Made by a program: the position numbers and the translations under genes
Origin: Methylocapsa aurea
GTDB taxonomy: Bacteria > Pseudomonadota > Alphaproteobacteria > Rhizobiales > Beijerinckiaceae
DNA length: 64,000 nucleotides
Assembly: GCF_000746085.1 (NCBI RefSeq)
Contig: NZ_JQKO01000010.1
Span: 62,001-126,000 of the forward strand
Direction of reading: 5' to 3'
The notes under the pieces: generated by a model
Database searches by the model: none
The model's input: only the letters and a program-made list of their open reading frames with translations
Told to the model about the DNA's origin: nothing
Part shown: piece by piece, positions 36,224 through 47,802 of the stretch
Numbering within the stretch: position 1 is the stretch's first letter
Layout of the letters: the number at the start of each line of letters is the position of its first letter

Positions 36224-37840
36224 ATGACCTTTCAATATCAGCCGCTGTTTCCGCTCGGCAAGGACAGGACGCCTTATCGCAAGCTCGGCTCGGATGGGGT
36301 TCGGCTCGAGACATTGGGGAAACGCGAGTTCCTTTTCGTCGAAGCCGAGGCGATGCGCGCGCTCGCCGAACAGGCCATGAGCGACATTAATCATTTGCTG
36401 CGGCCGGCGCATCTTGCCCAGCTCGCCAAAATTCTCGACGATCAGGAAGCCTCGTCGAACGATAAATTCGTCGCCTATGACTTATTGATGAATGCTAATA
36501 TTGCCGCTGGCGGCGTTCTGCCCATGTGTCAGGACACTGGCACGGCGATTGTCATGGGCAAGAAAGGGCGGCTTGTCCTGACTGAAGGCGAAGACGAGAG
36601 CGCGCTGGCGCAAGGCATAAGGGACGCCTATCAGAAAAAGAATCTGCGCTATTCGCAGCTCGCGCCCCTTTCCATGTTCGAGGAATCCAATACGAGGACC
36701 AATCTGCCTGCGCAAATCGAAATCTACGCCGAGGGCGAGGACGCTTATAAATTCCTCTTCCTCGCCAAGGGTGGCGGCTCCGCCAACAAGACGTTCCTCT
36801 TTCAAGCAACGCCATCTCTTCTGACCCATGAGCGTCTCGTCGATTTCCTCAAGGAAAAGATTTTGACGCTCGGGACGGCGGCCTGTCCCCCCTATCATCT
36901 GTCGATCGTCATTGGCGGACTTTCGGCGGAACTGAACCTGAAGACCGTCAAGCTCGCCTCGGCGCATTATCTCGATGAGCTGCCGACTTGCGGGGGACAT
37001 GACGGCCATGCCTTCCGCGATCTCAGCTTTGAGGATGAAATCTGGAGGCTGACGCAGGATCTTGGCGTCGGCGCGCAATTTGGCGGCAAATATTTCTGTC
37101 ATGACGTGCGCGTCGTGCGCCTTCCCCGGCATGGCGCATCGCTGCCGATCGGGATCGGCGTCTCCTGCTCGGCCGACCGGCAGGCCTTGGGCAAGATCAC
37201 CCGCGACGGAGTTTTCCTCGAGGAGCTCGAGCAGGATCCGGCGCGCTATCTGCCGGCGATCGACGAGGCCGGGCTTGGCGGCGCGGTCGTCCAGATCGAT
37301 CTCAACCGGCCGATGCCCGAGGTTCTGGCGCAATTGTCGCGGCACAAGATCAAAACCAGGCTTTCGCTCACCGGGTCGATGATCGTCGCCCGCGATCTCG
37401 CCCATGCCAAGATCCGCGAGCGGTTGGAAGCCGGCGAACCCATGCCGCATTATTTCAAGAATCATCCGGTCTATTACGCAGGCCCGGCCAAGACGCCGGA
37501 AGGCTTTGCGTCGGGCTCATTCGGTCCGACGACCGCGGGACGGATGGACTCTTATGTCCATCAGTTTCAGGGCGCCGGCGGTTCGATGGTGATGGTCGCC
37601 AAAGGCAATCGGGCCGGCCATGTCCGAGAGGCGTGCGCCAAGCATGGAGGCTTCTATCTCGCCTCGATCGGCGGCGCGGCGGCGCGGCTGGCGCAAGATT
37701 GCATCAAGAAGGTCGAGGTCCTGGAATATCCTGAACTCGGCATGGAAGCGATTTTCAAGATCGAAGTGGAGAATTTTCCGGCCTTCATCGTGATCGATGA
37801 CAAGGGCAATGATTTCTTCAAGGAGCTGAATTTGGGGTGA
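36224..37840 (+). CDS. Class I fumarate hydratase (iron-sulfur)
   Basis: 538 residues, single-chain fumarase A/B type. [20 protein letters not shown] holds a cluster cysteine; further conserved Cys lie in [15 protein letters not shown] and [11 protein letters not shown]. The C-terminal beta domain has [20 protein letters not shown]. The enzyme carries an oxygen-sensitive 4Fe-4S cluster and interconverts fumarate and malate in the citric acid cycle. The ribosome binding site is weak. Convergent with greB, 15 bp between them. Confidence 0.95.
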   Translation: MTFQYQPLFPLGKDRTPYRKLGSDGVRLETLGKREFLFVEAEAMRALAEQAMSDINHLLRPAHLAQLAKILDDQEASSNDKFVAYDLLMNANIAAGGVLPMCQDTGTAIVMGKKGRLVLTEGEDESALAQGIRDAYQKKNLRYSQLAPLSMFEESNTRTNLPAQIEIYAEGEDAYKFLFLAKGGGSANKTFLFQATPSLLTHERLVDFLKEKILTLGTAACPPYHLSIVIGGLSAELNLKTVKLASAHYLDELPTCGGHDGHAFRDLSFEDEIWRLTQDLGVGAQFGGKYFCHDVRVVRLPRHGASLPIGIGVSCSADRQALGKITRDGVFLEELEQDPARYLPAIDEAGLGGAVVQIDLNRPMPEVLAQLSRHKIKTRLSLTGSMIVARDLAHAKIRERLEAGEPMPHYFKNHPVYYAGPAKTPEGFASGSFGPTTAGRMDSYVHQFQGAGGSMVMVAKGNRAGHVREACAKHGGFYLASIGGAAARLAQDCIKKVEVLEYPELGMEAIFKIEVENFPAFIVIDDKGNDFFKELNLG

Positions 37841-37855
37841 GCGCATAAGTCCGCC

Positions 37856-38398
37856 TCAATAGGCGACTTTCAAAATCTCAATGCGCTCGACGCCCTTTGG
37901 CGTCCGAACCTCGACAATATCGCCTGCCTCGGATTTCAACAGCGCCTTGGCGATCGGCGAGATCCAGCTGACTTCGTTGAATTCCGACCGCGCTTCGTCG
38001 ATCCCGACGATTCTCAGCGTTTTCTCTTCATCCCGCTGGTTCAGATAGTGGACTGTGGCGCCAAAAAACACGCGCTCTTTGTCTTTCTGCTGCGCGGGAT
38101 CGACGACTTCGGCGATTTCCATCCTTTTGCGGAGAAAGCGAATCCTTCGGTCGATTTCCCGCAAGCGGCGCTTGCCATAAATATAGTCGCCATTCTCGGA
38201 TCGGTCGCCATTTCCGGCCGCCCAGGACACCGTCTCGACGATTTGGGGGCGCTCGATCTGATGCAATTGCGCAAATTCGTCGCGCAGCCGCTGGAGGCCT
38301 TGGGGCGTGATGTAATTCTTGACGCCAGCCGGGAGAGCGGGGATCTCGTCGTCGAGATCAGCGTCCGTCTCGGCTTCCTTGGTGAAGGCCTTGCTCAT
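37856..38398 (-). CDS. greB: Transcription elongation factor GreB
   Basis: 180 residues. The N-terminal coiled coil (YITPQGLQRLRDEFAQLHQI, GNGDRSENGDYIYGKRRLRE) carries the acidic tip residues that reach the RNA polymerase secondary channel, and the C-terminal FKBP-like domain contains GATVHYLNQRDEEKTLRIVG and ISPIAKALLKSEAGDIVEV. It stimulates cleavage of backtracked transcripts. The extra 25 acidic residues at the N-terminus and the NGDYIYGKRRLREIDRR pattern favour GreB over GreA. A decayed type I repeat lies just upstream of the start. Confidence 0.9.
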   Translation of the reverse strand: MSKAFTKEAETDADLDDEIPALPAGVKNYITPQGLQRLRDEFAQLHQIERPQIVETVSWAAGNGDRSENGDYIYGKRRLREIDRRIRFLRKRMEIAEVVDPAQQKDKERVFFGATVHYLNQRDEEKTLRIVGIDEARSEFNEVSWISPIAKALLKSEAGDIVEVRTPKGVERIEILKVAY

Positions 38399-38404
38399 CG
38401 CGCC

Positions 38405-38475
38405 AATCGAGATTTTGCGGCAATTAAGGTGAAGTGGACGCCAATCCGCGTTAAGAAAATGCCATAGTCTTTAAA
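38405..38475 (+). repeat. Decayed type I repeat upstream of greB
   Basis: Retains GTGAAGTGGACGCCAATCCG and CGTTAAGAAAATGCCATAG in the order of the intact element. The palindromic tail is lost. Confidence 0.5.
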
Positions 38476-38596
38476 AGGTTGCAGACTTCTTGGACGAGAG
38501 AGATCACGCGTCCAAGAACGATCGAGCGCCATCGATTTCGGTCTGGGAGCGCGCCGGGCCGGGACGAGTCCCGGCGATGATTTAAGCGCGGTGGGC

Positions 38597-40006
38597 TCAA
38601 TGCCCGATTTGGGCGAGCGCCGTGAAGCCGGTCGTCGGCAAGCTGAGCGCTGCGCCGGTGATGGGCTTGGCAGGCGGCGGCGCGGTTTGCCGTTTAACCG
38701 GGACCGTGGCGCTTGGCGCGAGCAATGAAGCCTGCGGTTTTGCTCCCGCTGAGAGCTGGTTGCGCTTGGGCGGCAAGGGAACGTCGGCCGCTTGGGGAAC
38801 CGCCGGCTCGTTGACGGCCACGGTCGGCGCCTCGGGCTGCGGGTCGGCTTGTTTGGCGCCGAAAAAGCGGCTGAACAGGGAAGGTTGCGGCTTGGCCGGT
38901 TCGGGCGCGGCCGCCGTCGCCTCGACGGGGTCTGGCTTGCCGCTCGCCGCCGTCGCGGCGCTTTCTTTGAGCCCAGCCATTTGCACCACAGGGGCGAGCC
39001 GAGATTTCTTCGCCTTGCCTTCATCGAGCGCTATTTCGATCGGACCGCGCACCAGCGCCTCGGGGCGGCTCGCATAGCTGGACAGCGAGGCGAAGTCCGG
39101 ATGCTGGCCGCCATCGGCATAGACCGTGCGCACCGGACGAACGCCTAGCGCGACCAGTTCGGCCACCTTGCTTTCGTCGCGCTTTTCTTTGGCGGCGACT
39201 GCGGTCTGGATGCTTTCGTCGCGTTTCAGGGGCGGGCAGGCGGCGGCGGCCTCGAAACGCCCGCCATTCGCCGGAGTCGCGTTGAAGACATAATGCCGGT
39301 TGCAGACCCCGACGGCGACGTCCTGCTTTGTCACCTCGAAATTGTCCGAGCCTTCCTTCAATTGCTTCCAGAAGGGGATGTTCTGATCGAGCCTATATTT
39401 GGCGAGGTTTTCGGCGGTCATGCGGAAAGGAAAGGATTGCATCTGGATGGCGCGCTGGCCGCCGGCGAAACCTTCCCGCACGATCGCATAGATCTCGCCG
39501 ATCTGCGGGTCGGTCATCGAGAAACAGCCGGCCGAAGAGCAGATGCCATGCACCATGATAGAACCGCCGCTGCGGCCCATCGCGCGATCATAGGCATTGG
39601 GATAGCCGACGTTGAAGGAGAGATAATAGGCCGAATTTGGGTTCATCTGCGCCGGCGTGATCGAATAGAAGCCTTCCGGCACTTGGCGATCGCCCTCGCG
39701 CGCCTTGGGCCCAAGCTGCCCCGACCAGCGGCACATGGGATAGGTTTTCAAAAGCGCATACTGGCCATCCGCCTTCATCTTCCAGATTTCGAGCTCGGCC
39801 TCTTTTTTGTAAGCGCGGATGAGGACGGGCGCGCTTTTCGACGTGTCATTCGCCGCCATCAGCGCGAGGGTCTTGGGAGGAATCGGCGCGTAGGCGCGCG
39901 AATTGGTGGCGATGCCGGCGCTGTCCTCGCAGCCAGCCAGCAAGCCGGCGGCTGAAGCAAGAAGCGCGAAAGCGCCCAAGTGGCGAACAAAAGGGTTGCA
40001 GCGCAT
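38597..40006 (-). CDS. YafK-type L,D-transpeptidase lipoprotein
   Basis: 469 residues. A lipobox LLAGC lies near residue 26. The catalytic domain (about 60-230) includes FKKEAELEIWK-like RAYKKEAELEIWKMKADG, MCRWSGQLGPKAREGDRQVP, and the active site MVHGICSSAGCFSM with His and Cys. The last 200 residues are Pro/Ala-rich and probably a wall-spanning spacer (PDPVEATAAAPEPAKPQPSL). YafK/DpaA-type enzymes release or attach proteins to meso-diaminopimelate in peptidoglycan. It is transcribed alone. A second, unrelated-length YkuD gene lies at 10740. Confidence 0.87.
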   Translation of the reverse strand: MRCNPFVRHLGAFALLASAAGLLAGCEDSAGIATNSRAYAPIPPKTLALMAANDTSKSAPVLIRAYKKEAELEIWKMKADGQYALLKTYPMCRWSGQLGPKAREGDRQVPEGFYSITPAQMNPNSAYYLSFNVGYPNAYDRAMGRSGGSIMVHGICSSAGCFSMTDPQIGEIYAIVREGFAGGQRAIQMQSFPFRMTAENLAKYRLDQNIPFWKQLKEGSDNFEVTKQDVAVGVCNRHYVFNATPANGGRFEAAAACPPLKRDESIQTAVAAKEKRDESKVAELVALGVRPVRTVYADGGQHPDFASLSSYASRPEALVRGPIEIALDEGKAKKSRLAPVVQMAGLKESAATAASGKPDPVEATAAAPEPAKPQPSLFSRFFGAKQADPQPEAPTVAVNEPAVPQAADVPLPPKRNQLSAGAKPQASLLAPSATVPVKRQTAPPPAKPITGAALSLPTTGFTALAQIGH

Positions 40007-40021
40007 TGTGTCCCGCCCCGT

Positions 40022-40128
40022 CTAGAGCAAATCCTTGTCGATCTTTTCGATCAGGACATGCTCCAACTCTTTGATATTGAGCGTTTCCCTTCGATCACAT
40101 GGCGCCATGCGATCGGGGAGCGCTCTAG
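40022..40128 (-). repeat. Dispersed repeat, type IV copy
   Basis: On the minus strand it runs CTAGAGCGCTCCCCGATCG, hairpin CATGG / CCATG with flanking GATC pairing, then AAAGAGTTGGAGCATG and a further GATCGAAAAGATC palindrome. It lies just upstream of the YafK-type gene. Confidence 0.65.
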
Positions 40129-40276
40129 CGAATGGTTTCGCTACGTACCGACATGGTCTACCGCCGGCATCCTTAGAGGCAGGTTACCGAGTGCTTGACC
40201 AGGTCCCGATCATTGTCGTTAATTTTATCCGTGGTTAAGACCGCAGCCTTGCGCGAGCCTTCCGCCGGCTTTTTGT

Positions 40277-41230
40277 TTATGTTTTACGCCCGATATTTAA
40301 GAACTTGTCGTTGCGTGACGCTCTGAGTTCTTCGGGAGACATATGCTCGAAATCCCTCAAACCCTCGGCGATGGCCTCGCCAACCGCCGCCGCCGCCGCC
40401 AATGGATCGCGATGGGCGCCGCCGACGGGTTCGACGATGATCTTCTCTATGATCCCGAATTTAAGCAGATCTTGGGCAGTAATTTTCATATTTGTGGCGG
40501 CGTCCTCAGCGCGCGCCGAATCTCGCCACAAAATTGACGCGGAAGCTTCGGGAGAGGCGACAGTGTAGATCGCATTTTCCAGCATCAGGACGAGGTTGCA
40601 GCTTGCGATCGCGATCGCGCCTCCGGAGCCGCCTTCGCCGAGAATGACTGCGATATTTGGCACGCCGAGGGCGAGCGATGCGTCCGTCGCCCGGGCGATG
40701 GCTTCAGCCTGCCCGCGCTCCTCGGCGTCGACGCCGGGAAATGCCCCCGGCGTGTCGACGAGCGAGACGACCGGCAGATCGAATCGGTCGGCGAGTTGCA
40801 TGATTCGGACCGCCTTGCGGTAGCCTTCCGGCCGCGCCATGCCGAAATTATGCTTTATTCGCCCTGCGGTGCCGCAGCCTTTCTCTTGTCCGATGACGCA
40901 GATCGCTCGGCCGCGAAACCAGCCGAAGCCGCCAATGATCGCGGCGTCCTCGCCGAATTGGCGGTCGCCCGACAAAGGCGTGAAATCGCTGACGAGCGCC
41001 CTCACGTAGTCGCTGAAATGCGGCCGCTGCGGATGGCGCGCGACCTGAGTCTTCTGCCAGGGCGTCAGACTAGCGTAAAGGTCGGCCAGCGCCTTTTCCG
41101 CCTTGCCTTGGAGTTTCGTCAGCTCCTCGCCGATGGCCACGGCGTCGCCTTGCGCAGCAAGCTGGCGCAATTCCTGGACCTTGGCTTCGAGTTCGGCAAC
41201 GGGTTTTTCAAAATCGAGATAGCTTTGCAT
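40277..41230 (-). CDS. accA: Acetyl-CoA carboxylase carboxyltransferase subunit alpha
   Basis: 317 residues. Begins MQSYLDFEKPVAELEAKVQE as in the family; the carboxyltransferase core has FGWFRGRAICVIGQEKGCGT, LVDTPGAFPGVDAEERGQAE and VILGEGGSGGAIAIA. With AccD it transfers the carboxyl group from biotin to acetyl-CoA to make malonyl-CoA. ATG 41230 is chosen; 35 more codons upstream to 41335 are not family-like. It lies downstream of the RND efflux operon on the same strand, 140 bp away, and is probably expressed separately. Confidence 0.97.
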   Translation of the reverse strand: MQSYLDFEKPVAELEAKVQELRQLAAQGDAVAIGEELTKLQGKAEKALADLYASLTPWQKTQVARHPQRPHFSDYVRALVSDFTPLSGDRQFGEDAAIIGGFGWFRGRAICVIGQEKGCGTAGRIKHNFGMARPEGYRKAVRIMQLADRFDLPVVSLVDTPGAFPGVDAEERGQAEAIARATDASLALGVPNIAVILGEGGSGGAIAIASCNLVLMLENAIYTVASPEASASILWRDSARAEDAATNMKITAQDLLKFGIIEKIIVEPVGGAHRDPLAAAAAVGEAIAEGLRDFEHMSPEELRASRNDKFLNIGRKT

Positions 41231-41370
41231 CGGCGCCAAGTTTGTTTCAGGAGCGCGAAAACTGGCTAGTTTGCCTTGCGAAGTCAAGAAATTGCGGCGG
41301 TGCGCCATTTGTTTCATCAACGCCTTGCCTCGCATGTGCTGAAGCGGGCGGATCCACCCTTGAAAGGGAG

Positions 41371-44300
41371 TTAGAGCGGGGTCGAAGGAGCTGGCCCCGT
41401 CAGACGCGGGAAGAGGCGGGCCATCCGCCGCTTCGACCAGAGGCGGAACCTGTCGAGATAAAGGTAGAGAATTGGCGTCGTGTAGAGGGTCAGCATCTGG
41501 CTGACGATCAGCCCGCCGACGATTGCGATCCCCAGCGGGCGCCTTATTTCACCGCCGTCGCCAAGGCCCAGGGCGAGCGGAACCGCGCCAAGGATTGCGG
41601 CCATGGTCGTCATCATGATCGGACGAAACCGCAGCATGCAGGCGCGGAAAATCGCCTCGCGCGGCGAAAGCCCCTCCGTCCGCTCCGCCTCGAGTGCGAA
41701 ATCGATCATCATGATCGCGTTTTTCTTGACGATCCCGATGAGCAAAATCACGCCGATGAGGGCGATGATGCTGAACTCGGTCCGAAACAGCAAAAGCGCG
41801 AGCACCGCGCCGACCCCGGCGGAGGGCAGGGTGGAAAGGATCGTGATCGGATGGATGAAGCTCTCATAAAGGATGCCGAGGACGATATAGACCGTCACCA
41901 GGGCGGCCAGGATCAGGAAGCGTTCGTTGGCGAGGGATTCCTCGAAGGCGCGGGCATTGCCCTGCAAACTGCCGTGGATGGTGGCGGGCATATGGATCGC
42001 CGCCATCGCCTGGGCTATTTCGCGGCGGGCGTCGCTGAGCGAAGCGCCCGGCTGCAAATTATACGAAATCGTGCTCGCGACGAATGGGCCTTGATGGTTG
42101 ACCGACAGGGGCGTGGCGCCCCGCTCGTAACGGCTGAAAGCGGCGAGCGGGACCATTTTTTCCCGCGCGGTGCTGACGGCGGCGCCCGCCGAGGCGCCGC
42201 TTTTGCCGGTATTGGCGATCGCATTGGTCGCCGCGTTGCGCGCCGAATCATTGGTTGAATTCACGCCGGCGGCGGCGCTTGACGGCCCCGTCGCGGCGCT
42301 GGCCCCGCCCGTCACGGTTCCCGAGGCCAAATTGGTGGTCGCCGTGCCGCGCGGATTGCCTGCCGACGTGCTGACATAGATATCCTTCAAGATCGCCGGA
42401 TCCTGCCAAAAGCGCGGCTCGACTTCCATCACGACATGATATTGATTGATCGCGCTGTAGATCGTCGAAACCTGCCGCTGTCCGAACGCATCGTAGAGGG
42501 TATTGGCGATTTGGCTCGCCGTGATCCCGAGGCGCGAGGCGGTGTCGCGATCGATGACGATATCCGTCTCCAGCCCGCCTTGCTGCTGATCGGAGTTGAC
42601 GTCGGCGAGCACTGAACTGTGTTGCAGGGCCTCGACGAGGCGCGGCGTGAAGGCGTGGAGCTCGCTCGTGCTGTCGCCCTGAAGGGTGAATTGATATTGC
42701 GCATTGCTGGGCCGCCCGCCGAGGCGGATATCCTGCACCGCTTGCAGGAACAGGCGCCCGCCCGGCGCTTGTGCCAGCTTCTGGCGAAGCCGGCCGATGA
42801 CTTCATCGGCGCTTTCGCTGCGCTCCGCCTTGGGCTTCAAGCTGACATAAATCGATCCTGAATTGGTCTCGCCGCCGCCGGTGAAGCCGACCACGCTGTC
42901 AACCGCCGGATCGCTTTGCACGATCGATTGAAGCTCGCCGAGCTTTTGCCGCATCGCTTGGAACGAGCTGCTCTGATCGGCCTGAATGCCGCCGATGATC
43001 CGGCCGGTGTCCTGTTGTGGAAAGAAGCCCTTTGGCACGATCGAAAAGAGATAAACGTTGAGGCAGATCGTAGCCAGCAAGACAAGCATCACGAGGATCC
43101 CGTGGCGCAACGCCCAGCCGAGCGATTGCTCATAGGCCCGCAGCATGATGCGCAGCGGATCGAACCTGCGTCGGCGCGTCGTCGTCGGCGGCCGGGGCTT
43201 GAGAAAAATCGCGCACATCATCGGCGTCAAGGTCAGTGAAAGGACGAGCGAGACCAGGATGGCGAGCGAGAGCGTGACGGCGAATTCTCGGAACAGGCGG
43301 CCAAGGATGCCGCCCATGAACAGGATCGGGATGAACACTGCGATGAGGGAGATGCTGATCGAGAGCACCGTGAACCCGACCTCGCGCGCGCCCCGCAGCG
43401 CGGCCTCGACGCGCCCCATCCCGGCCTCGACATGCCGGATGGTGTTTTCGAGAACCACGATGGCGTCATCGACGACGAAGCCGGTCGCGATGGTCAGCGC
43501 CATGAGAGACAGATTGTTCAGGCTGAAATTCATCAGATACATCCCGCCGAATGTGCCGAGGATCGAGATCGGCACTGCGACGGTCGGGATGAGAGTCGCG
43601 CGAAAATCGCGCAGGAAGGCGTAGACGATCAGCGTCACCAGGGCGACCGCCGTCAGCAGAGTCCATTCCGTATCGAGCAAGGAGGCGCGGATCGTGTTGC
43701 TGCGATCGGAGGCGAGCTTGACTTCGATATCGCTCGGCATCGCGGCCTGGAGATGCGGCAATTCCGCCTTCACGCTATCGACGGCGCCGATGATGTTCGC
43801 GCCAGGTTGTCGAAACACGAGGACGATCACCGCTGGTTTGCCATTGGCCAGCCCCAGGTTGCGGAGGTCCTCGACCGAATCCCGCACTTCGGCGACGTCG
43901 ATGAGACGCACTGGGGCGCCGTTGCGATAGGCGATGATGAGCGGAATATAATCGGCGGCGCGAGTGGCTTGATCGTTGGTGTAGATTTGGAACAATCGCT
44001 CGCCGTCCTCGATCGCGCCCTTCGGACTGTTGGCGTTGGCGGAGGCGAGCGCGGCGCGCACGTCTTCGAGCCCGACGCCATATTGGAAGAGCGCGTGCGG
44101 ATTGATCTCGACCCGCACGGCGGGCAGGGCGGCGCCGGCGATGACGACCTGGCCGACGCCTTGGAGCTGCGAAAGCCTTTGCTGCAGGATGTTGGTCGCA
44201 TAATCATACATCTGGCCGGGCGTCAGCGTCTTCGACGTCAAGGCGAGGATGAGGATTGGCGCGTCGGCTGGATTGACTTTGCGGTAGGTGGGATTTCCCG

Positions 44301-44670
44301 GCAGCGCCGTCGGCAGGTCGGCTCTCGCCGCATTGATCGCCGCCTGGACGTCGCGCGCGGCTCCGTCGATGTCGCGATCGATGTCGAATTGCAGGGCGAT
44401 TCCGGTCCGTCCGACATTGCTCTTCGAGGTCATCTCGGTGACGTGGGCGATCTGGCCGAGATGGCGTTCGAGCGGGCTTGCGACGCTCGCCGCGACCGTG
44501 TCCGGGCTTGCTCCTGGAAGCTGCGCCTGCACGAAAATCGTCGGAAAATCGACTTGCGGCAGCGGCGAAACCGGCAGCTTCAGAAACGCCAAAATCCCGG
44601 CCAAGGCGATCCCGACAGTGAGCAACGTGGTCGCCACCGGCCGCGCGATAAATGGCGCAGAGAGGTTCAT
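41371..44670 (-). CDS. RND efflux permease, second of pair (MdtC-like)
   Basis: 1099 residues with 12 membrane helices and two large periplasmic loops. TM4 has the proton-relay pair in [13 protein letters not shown], and TM10 the lysine in [19 protein letters not shown]. The first porter domain starts [20 protein letters not shown]. The family exports drugs or other small molecules with an adaptor and an outer membrane channel. The start overlaps the stop of the first permease gene by four bases, so the two are coupled, as in MdtB/MdtC. Unusual: a ~65-residue Ala/Ser/Thr/Asn-rich insert (for example [20 protein letters not shown]) in the second periplasmic loop. Confidence 0.93.
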   Translation of the reverse strand: MNLSAPFIARPVATTLLTVGIALAGILAFLKLPVSPLPQVDFPTIFVQAQLPGASPDTVAASVASPLERHLGQIAHVTEMTSKSNVGRTGIALQFDIDRDIDGAARDVQAAINAARADLPTALPGNPTYRKVNPADAPILILALTSKTLTPGQMYDYATNILQQRLSQLQGVGQVVIAGAALPAVRVEINPHALFQYGVGLEDVRAALASANANSPKGAIEDGERLFQIYTNDQATRAADYIPLIIAYRNGAPVRLIDVAEVRDSVEDLRNLGLANGKPAVIVLVFRQPGANIIGAVDSVKAELPHLQAAMPSDIEVKLASDRSNTIRASLLDTEWTLLTAVALVTLIVYAFLRDFRATLIPTVAVPISILGTFGGMYLMNFSLNNLSLMALTIATGFVVDDAIVVLENTIRHVEAGMGRVEAALRGAREVGFTVLSISISLIAVFIPILFMGGILGRLFREFAVTLSLAILVSLVLSLTLTPMMCAIFLKPRPPTTTRRRRFDPLRIMLRAYEQSLGWALRHGILVMLVLLATICLNVYLFSIVPKGFFPQQDTGRIIGGIQADQSSSFQAMRQKLGELQSIVQSDPAVDSVVGFTGGGETNSGSIYVSLKPKAERSESADEVIGRLRQKLAQAPGGRLFLQAVQDIRLGGRPSNAQYQFTLQGDSTSELHAFTPRLVEALQHSSVLADVNSDQQQGGLETDIVIDRDTASRLGITASQIANTLYDAFGQRQVSTIYSAINQYHVVMEVEPRFWQDPAILKDIYVSTSAGNPRGTATTNLASGTVTGGASAATGPSSAAAGVNSTNDSARNAATNAIANTGKSGASAGAAVSTAREKMVPLAAFSRYERGATPLSVNHQGPFVASTISYNLQPGASLSDARREIAQAMAAIHMPATIHGSLQGNARAFEESLANERFLILAALVTVYIVLGILYESFIHPITILSTLPSAGVGAVLALLLFRTEFSIIALIGVILLIGIVKKNAIMMIDFALEAERTEGLSPREAIFRACMLRFRPIMMTTMAAILGAVPLALGLGDGGEIRRPLGIAIVGGLIVSQMLTLYTTPILYLYLDRFRLWSKRRMARLFPRLTGPAPSTPL

Positions 44671-47600
44671 CCCGAAGCTCCGCCCTCGGCAAGCGGGACC
44701 GCCGGCCGGCGCCGGGAGAGGCGGGCCGCGAGGCGGTCGAAATAAAGGTAGATCACCGGCGTCGTGAACAGAGTCAGCACCTGGCTCACCACCAACCCGC
44801 CGACGATGGCGATTCCGAGCGGATTGCGCAACTCCGAGCCGGTCCCTGTTCCCAGCATCAAAGGCAGCGCGCCAAGGATCGCCGCCATGGTCGTCATCAG
44901 AATCGGGCGGAACCGGAGGAGGCAGGCCTGGAAAATCGCGTCGCGCGGCGAGAGTCCGCCGGTGCGCTCGGCGTCGAGCGCAAAATCGATCATCATGATC
45001 GCATTCTTCTTGACGATGCCGATCAGCAAAATAATGCCGATCACCGCGATGACGTCGAGTTCGCCGCCAAACGCCATCAAGGCGAGCAGCGCGCCGACTC
45101 CGGCCGACGGCAGCGTCGATAGAATCGTGATCGGGTGAATGAAGCTTTCGTAAAGCACGCCGAGCACGATATACATCGTGATCACGGCGGCGATGATCAG
45201 GAAAGTTTCATTGGCCATCGAGCCCCGGAAGGCCGCGGCGGCGCCTTGGAACGAGGTGACGAAACTGTCCGGAAGGCCGATCTCGGCTTCGGCTTTTTCG
45301 ATCGCCGCCACGGCGTCGCCGAGCGAGGCGCCAGGCGCGACATTGAACGAAATCGCCGTCGCCGGAAACTGTCCGAGATGCGTGATCAGCAAGGGACCCA
45401 TGCGCTGCTCGACATGAACGATTGCCGAGAGCGGAACCTGTCCATTGGTCGTCGAGGACGACGATGGCAAATAGAACAAGGACAGGCTGTCGAGTTTGCC
45501 TTGCAGGGCGGGATCGACCTCTAGGATGACGCGATATTGGTTCGATTGGGTGAAGATCGTTGAAACGATGCGCTGGCCGAAGGCGTCATAGAGCGCGTTG
45601 TCGACGCTTGCGGGCGTAATTCCAAAGCGCGCCGCCGTGGCCCGATCGATCACGAGGTCGACGGCGAGTCCTTGCTGTTGCGCATCGCTTGCGACGTCGG
45701 CGAGCGCCGGCAGCTGGCGAAGCCGCTCCACCAGCTTGGGCGTCCAGGTCTTGAACTCGGCCGGATTGGCGTTCTGCAAAATGAAACGATATTGCGCCAA
45801 GCCAATATTGGAATCGATCGTCAGATCCTGCACGGGCTGCATATGAAGCGAGACGCCGGCGATCCCCGACACTTCGTCTTGCAGGCGGGAAATGACCTCG
45901 CCAGCGCTGAGGCCGCGCTCGTCGCGCGGTTTGAGATTGATGAGAAACCGGCCGCTGTTCAGCGTTGGGTTGTCGCCGTCGACGCCGATGAACGAGCTTA
46001 GGCTCTCGACCGCCGGATCCTTCAGGATCTCATCGCCAAGGCGCTGCTGCAGGCGCGCCATCGCCTCGAAGGAAATGCTCTGCGGGCCTTGCGAAATCGC
46101 TTGGATCATGCCGGTGTCCTGCACCGGGAAGAAGCCCTTCGGAATGATGATATAGAGCGCCACGGTCAGGACGAGGGTAGCGATCGCGACGAAGAGGGTG
46201 AGCGGCTGATGCCGCAACACGACCTCCAGAGCCCGGCCATAAAGCGCGACGGTCGCGTTGAAAGCGCGCTCTGCCATGAGATCGACGCGGTTGCGCTCGG
46301 CCTCGGGGCGATGGCGGATCAATCGCGCGCAGAGCATCGGCACGAGGGTAAGCGAGACGACCGCCGAAATCACGATCGTGACCGCCAGCGTGATCGCGAA
46401 TTCGTGAAACAGGCGGCCGATCACATCGCCCATGAACAACAGCGGGATCAGCACGGCGATCAGGGAAAGCGTCAGCGAGATGATGGTGAAGGCGATCTGT
46501 CCGGATCCCTTCAGCGCCGCCTGCAAGGGCGACTCCCCTTCCTCGACATAGCGGCTAATGTTCTCGATCATGACGATGGCGTCGTCGACGACGAAGCCCG
46601 TCGAGATGGTCAGCGCCATCAGGGAAAGGTTGTCGAGGCTGAAGCCAAGGAGATACATGGCGACAAGGGCGCCGATCAATGACAAAGGCGCCGAAAGGCT
46701 CGGAATGATGGTCGCCGGCAGGTTGCGCAGGAAGGCGAAGATTACCAGGACAACGAGCGCGACCGCCAGCCCGAGCTCGAGCTCGACATCCTTGACCGAA
46801 GCGCGAATGGTTGTCGTGCGGTCGCTGATGATGCTGATGTCGACCGCGGCGGGGAGGCTCGCTTCGAGCTTTGGCAACAGCGCCTTGATGCCGTCGACGA
46901 CCGCAATTACATTTGCGCCGGGTTGGCGGCGGACATTGAGAATGATCGCCGGCGCAGCGTTGGCCCAGGCGCGCAGCTTGGCATTCTCCGGGCCCTGGAC
47001 GACGGTCGCGACGTCGGAGAGCCGGACCGGGCCGCCATCCCGGTAGGCGATCACCAGGTCGCGGTAACCCTCGGCGCTGATGATCTGGTCATTGGCGTTG
47101 ATCGTCGAGGCCTGGGTTGGGCCGTCGAAATTGCCCTTGGGCGAATTGACGTTGGCGTTGGCGATCGTGGTGCGTAGATCGTCGATGTTGAGGCCATAGG
47201 CGGCGAGCGCTTGCGGGTTGAACTGGATGCGCATCGCCGGCCTTTGGCCGCCGCTGATGCTGACCAGTCCGACGCCCGGCTGCTGCGAAATCTTTTGCGC
47301 CAGCCGCGTCTCGCTGATGTCTTGCAGTTCGGTCAAAGGCAAGGTCTTCGAACTGAGGGCGAGGGTCATGATCGGCGCGTCGGCCGGGTTGACCTTGGCG
47401 TAGATCGGCGGCGCCGGCAGGCCGGCCGGCAACAGATTATTAGCGGCGTTGATCGCGGCCTGGACCTGCTGTTCGGCGATGTCGAGGGCCAGGGCCAAAT
47501 TGAATTGCAAAGTAATGACGGAGGCGCCGGCGGAGCTTGCCGAGGTCATTTGGTTGAGGCCGGGCATCTGGGCGAGCTGGCGCTCCAGCGGCGCCGTCAC

Positions 47601-47786
47601 CGAGGAGGTCATCACCTCCGGACTGGCGCCGGGCAGGAAGGTCCGCACCTGGATCGTCGGATAGTCCACTTCCGGCAGGGCCGAAACCGGCAGGAAGCCG
47701 TAAGCGACGCCGCCAGCAAGCAGGATCGCCGCCATAAGAAGCGTGGTCGCGACCGGCCGCAGGATGAAAAGCCTCGATGGATTCAT
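44667..47786 (-). CDS. RND efflux permease, first of pair (MdtB-like)
   Basis: 1039 residues, RND fold. [20 protein letters not shown] starts TM1; TM4 reads [20 protein letters not shown] and TM10 [20 protein letters not shown], with the essential charged residues. The second loop has [18 protein letters not shown] with no long insert, unlike its partner. ATG 47786 matches the family start; the frame open to 48035 is rejected. It follows the adaptor gene by 16 bases and overlaps the second permease gene by four. Two distinct permeases suggest a heterotrimer (inference from MdtBC). Confidence 0.94.
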   Translation of the reverse strand: MNPSRLFILRPVATTLLMAAILLAGGVAYGFLPVSALPEVDYPTIQVRTFLPGASPEVMTSSVTAPLERQLAQMPGLNQMTSASSAGASVITLQFNLALALDIAEQQVQAAINAANNLLPAGLPAPPIYAKVNPADAPIMTLALSSKTLPLTELQDISETRLAQKISQQPGVGLVSISGGQRPAMRIQFNPQALAAYGLNIDDLRTTIANANVNSPKGNFDGPTQASTINANDQIISAEGYRDLVIAYRDGGPVRLSDVATVVQGPENAKLRAWANAAPAIILNVRRQPGANVIAVVDGIKALLPKLEASLPAAVDISIISDRTTTIRASVKDVELELGLAVALVVLVIFAFLRNLPATIIPSLSAPLSLIGALVAMYLLGFSLDNLSLMALTISTGFVVDDAIVMIENISRYVEEGESPLQAALKGSGQIAFTIISLTLSLIAVLIPLLFMGDVIGRLFHEFAITLAVTIVISAVVSLTLVPMLCARLIRHRPEAERNRVDLMAERAFNATVALYGRALEVVLRHQPLTLFVAIATLVLTVALYIIIPKGFFPVQDTGMIQAISQGPQSISFEAMARLQQRLGDEILKDPAVESLSSFIGVDGDNPTLNSGRFLINLKPRDERGLSAGEVISRLQDEVSGIAGVSLHMQPVQDLTIDSNIGLAQYRFILQNANPAEFKTWTPKLVERLRQLPALADVASDAQQQGLAVDLVIDRATAARFGITPASVDNALYDAFGQRIVSTIFTQSNQYRVILEVDPALQGKLDSLSLFYLPSSSSTTNGQVPLSAIVHVEQRMGPLLITHLGQFPATAISFNVAPGASLGDAVAAIEKAEAEIGLPDSFVTSFQGAAAAFRGSMANETFLIIAAVITMYIVLGVLYESFIHPITILSTLPSAGVGALLALMAFGGELDVIAVIGIILLIGIVKKNAIMMIDFALDAERTGGLSPRDAIFQACLLRFRPILMTTMAAILGALPLMLGTGTGSELRNPLGIAIVGGLVVSQVLTLFTTPVIYLYFDRLAARLSRRRPAVPLAEGGASG

Positions 47787-47802
47787 CAGCCGGTCCGCGC
47801 GA

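Noticed and set aside
43432..44745. 437-codon open frame antisense to the second RND permease
   Set aside because: Asp/Arg/His-rich low-complexity product typical of antisense frames; the permease motifs on the other strand are clear.
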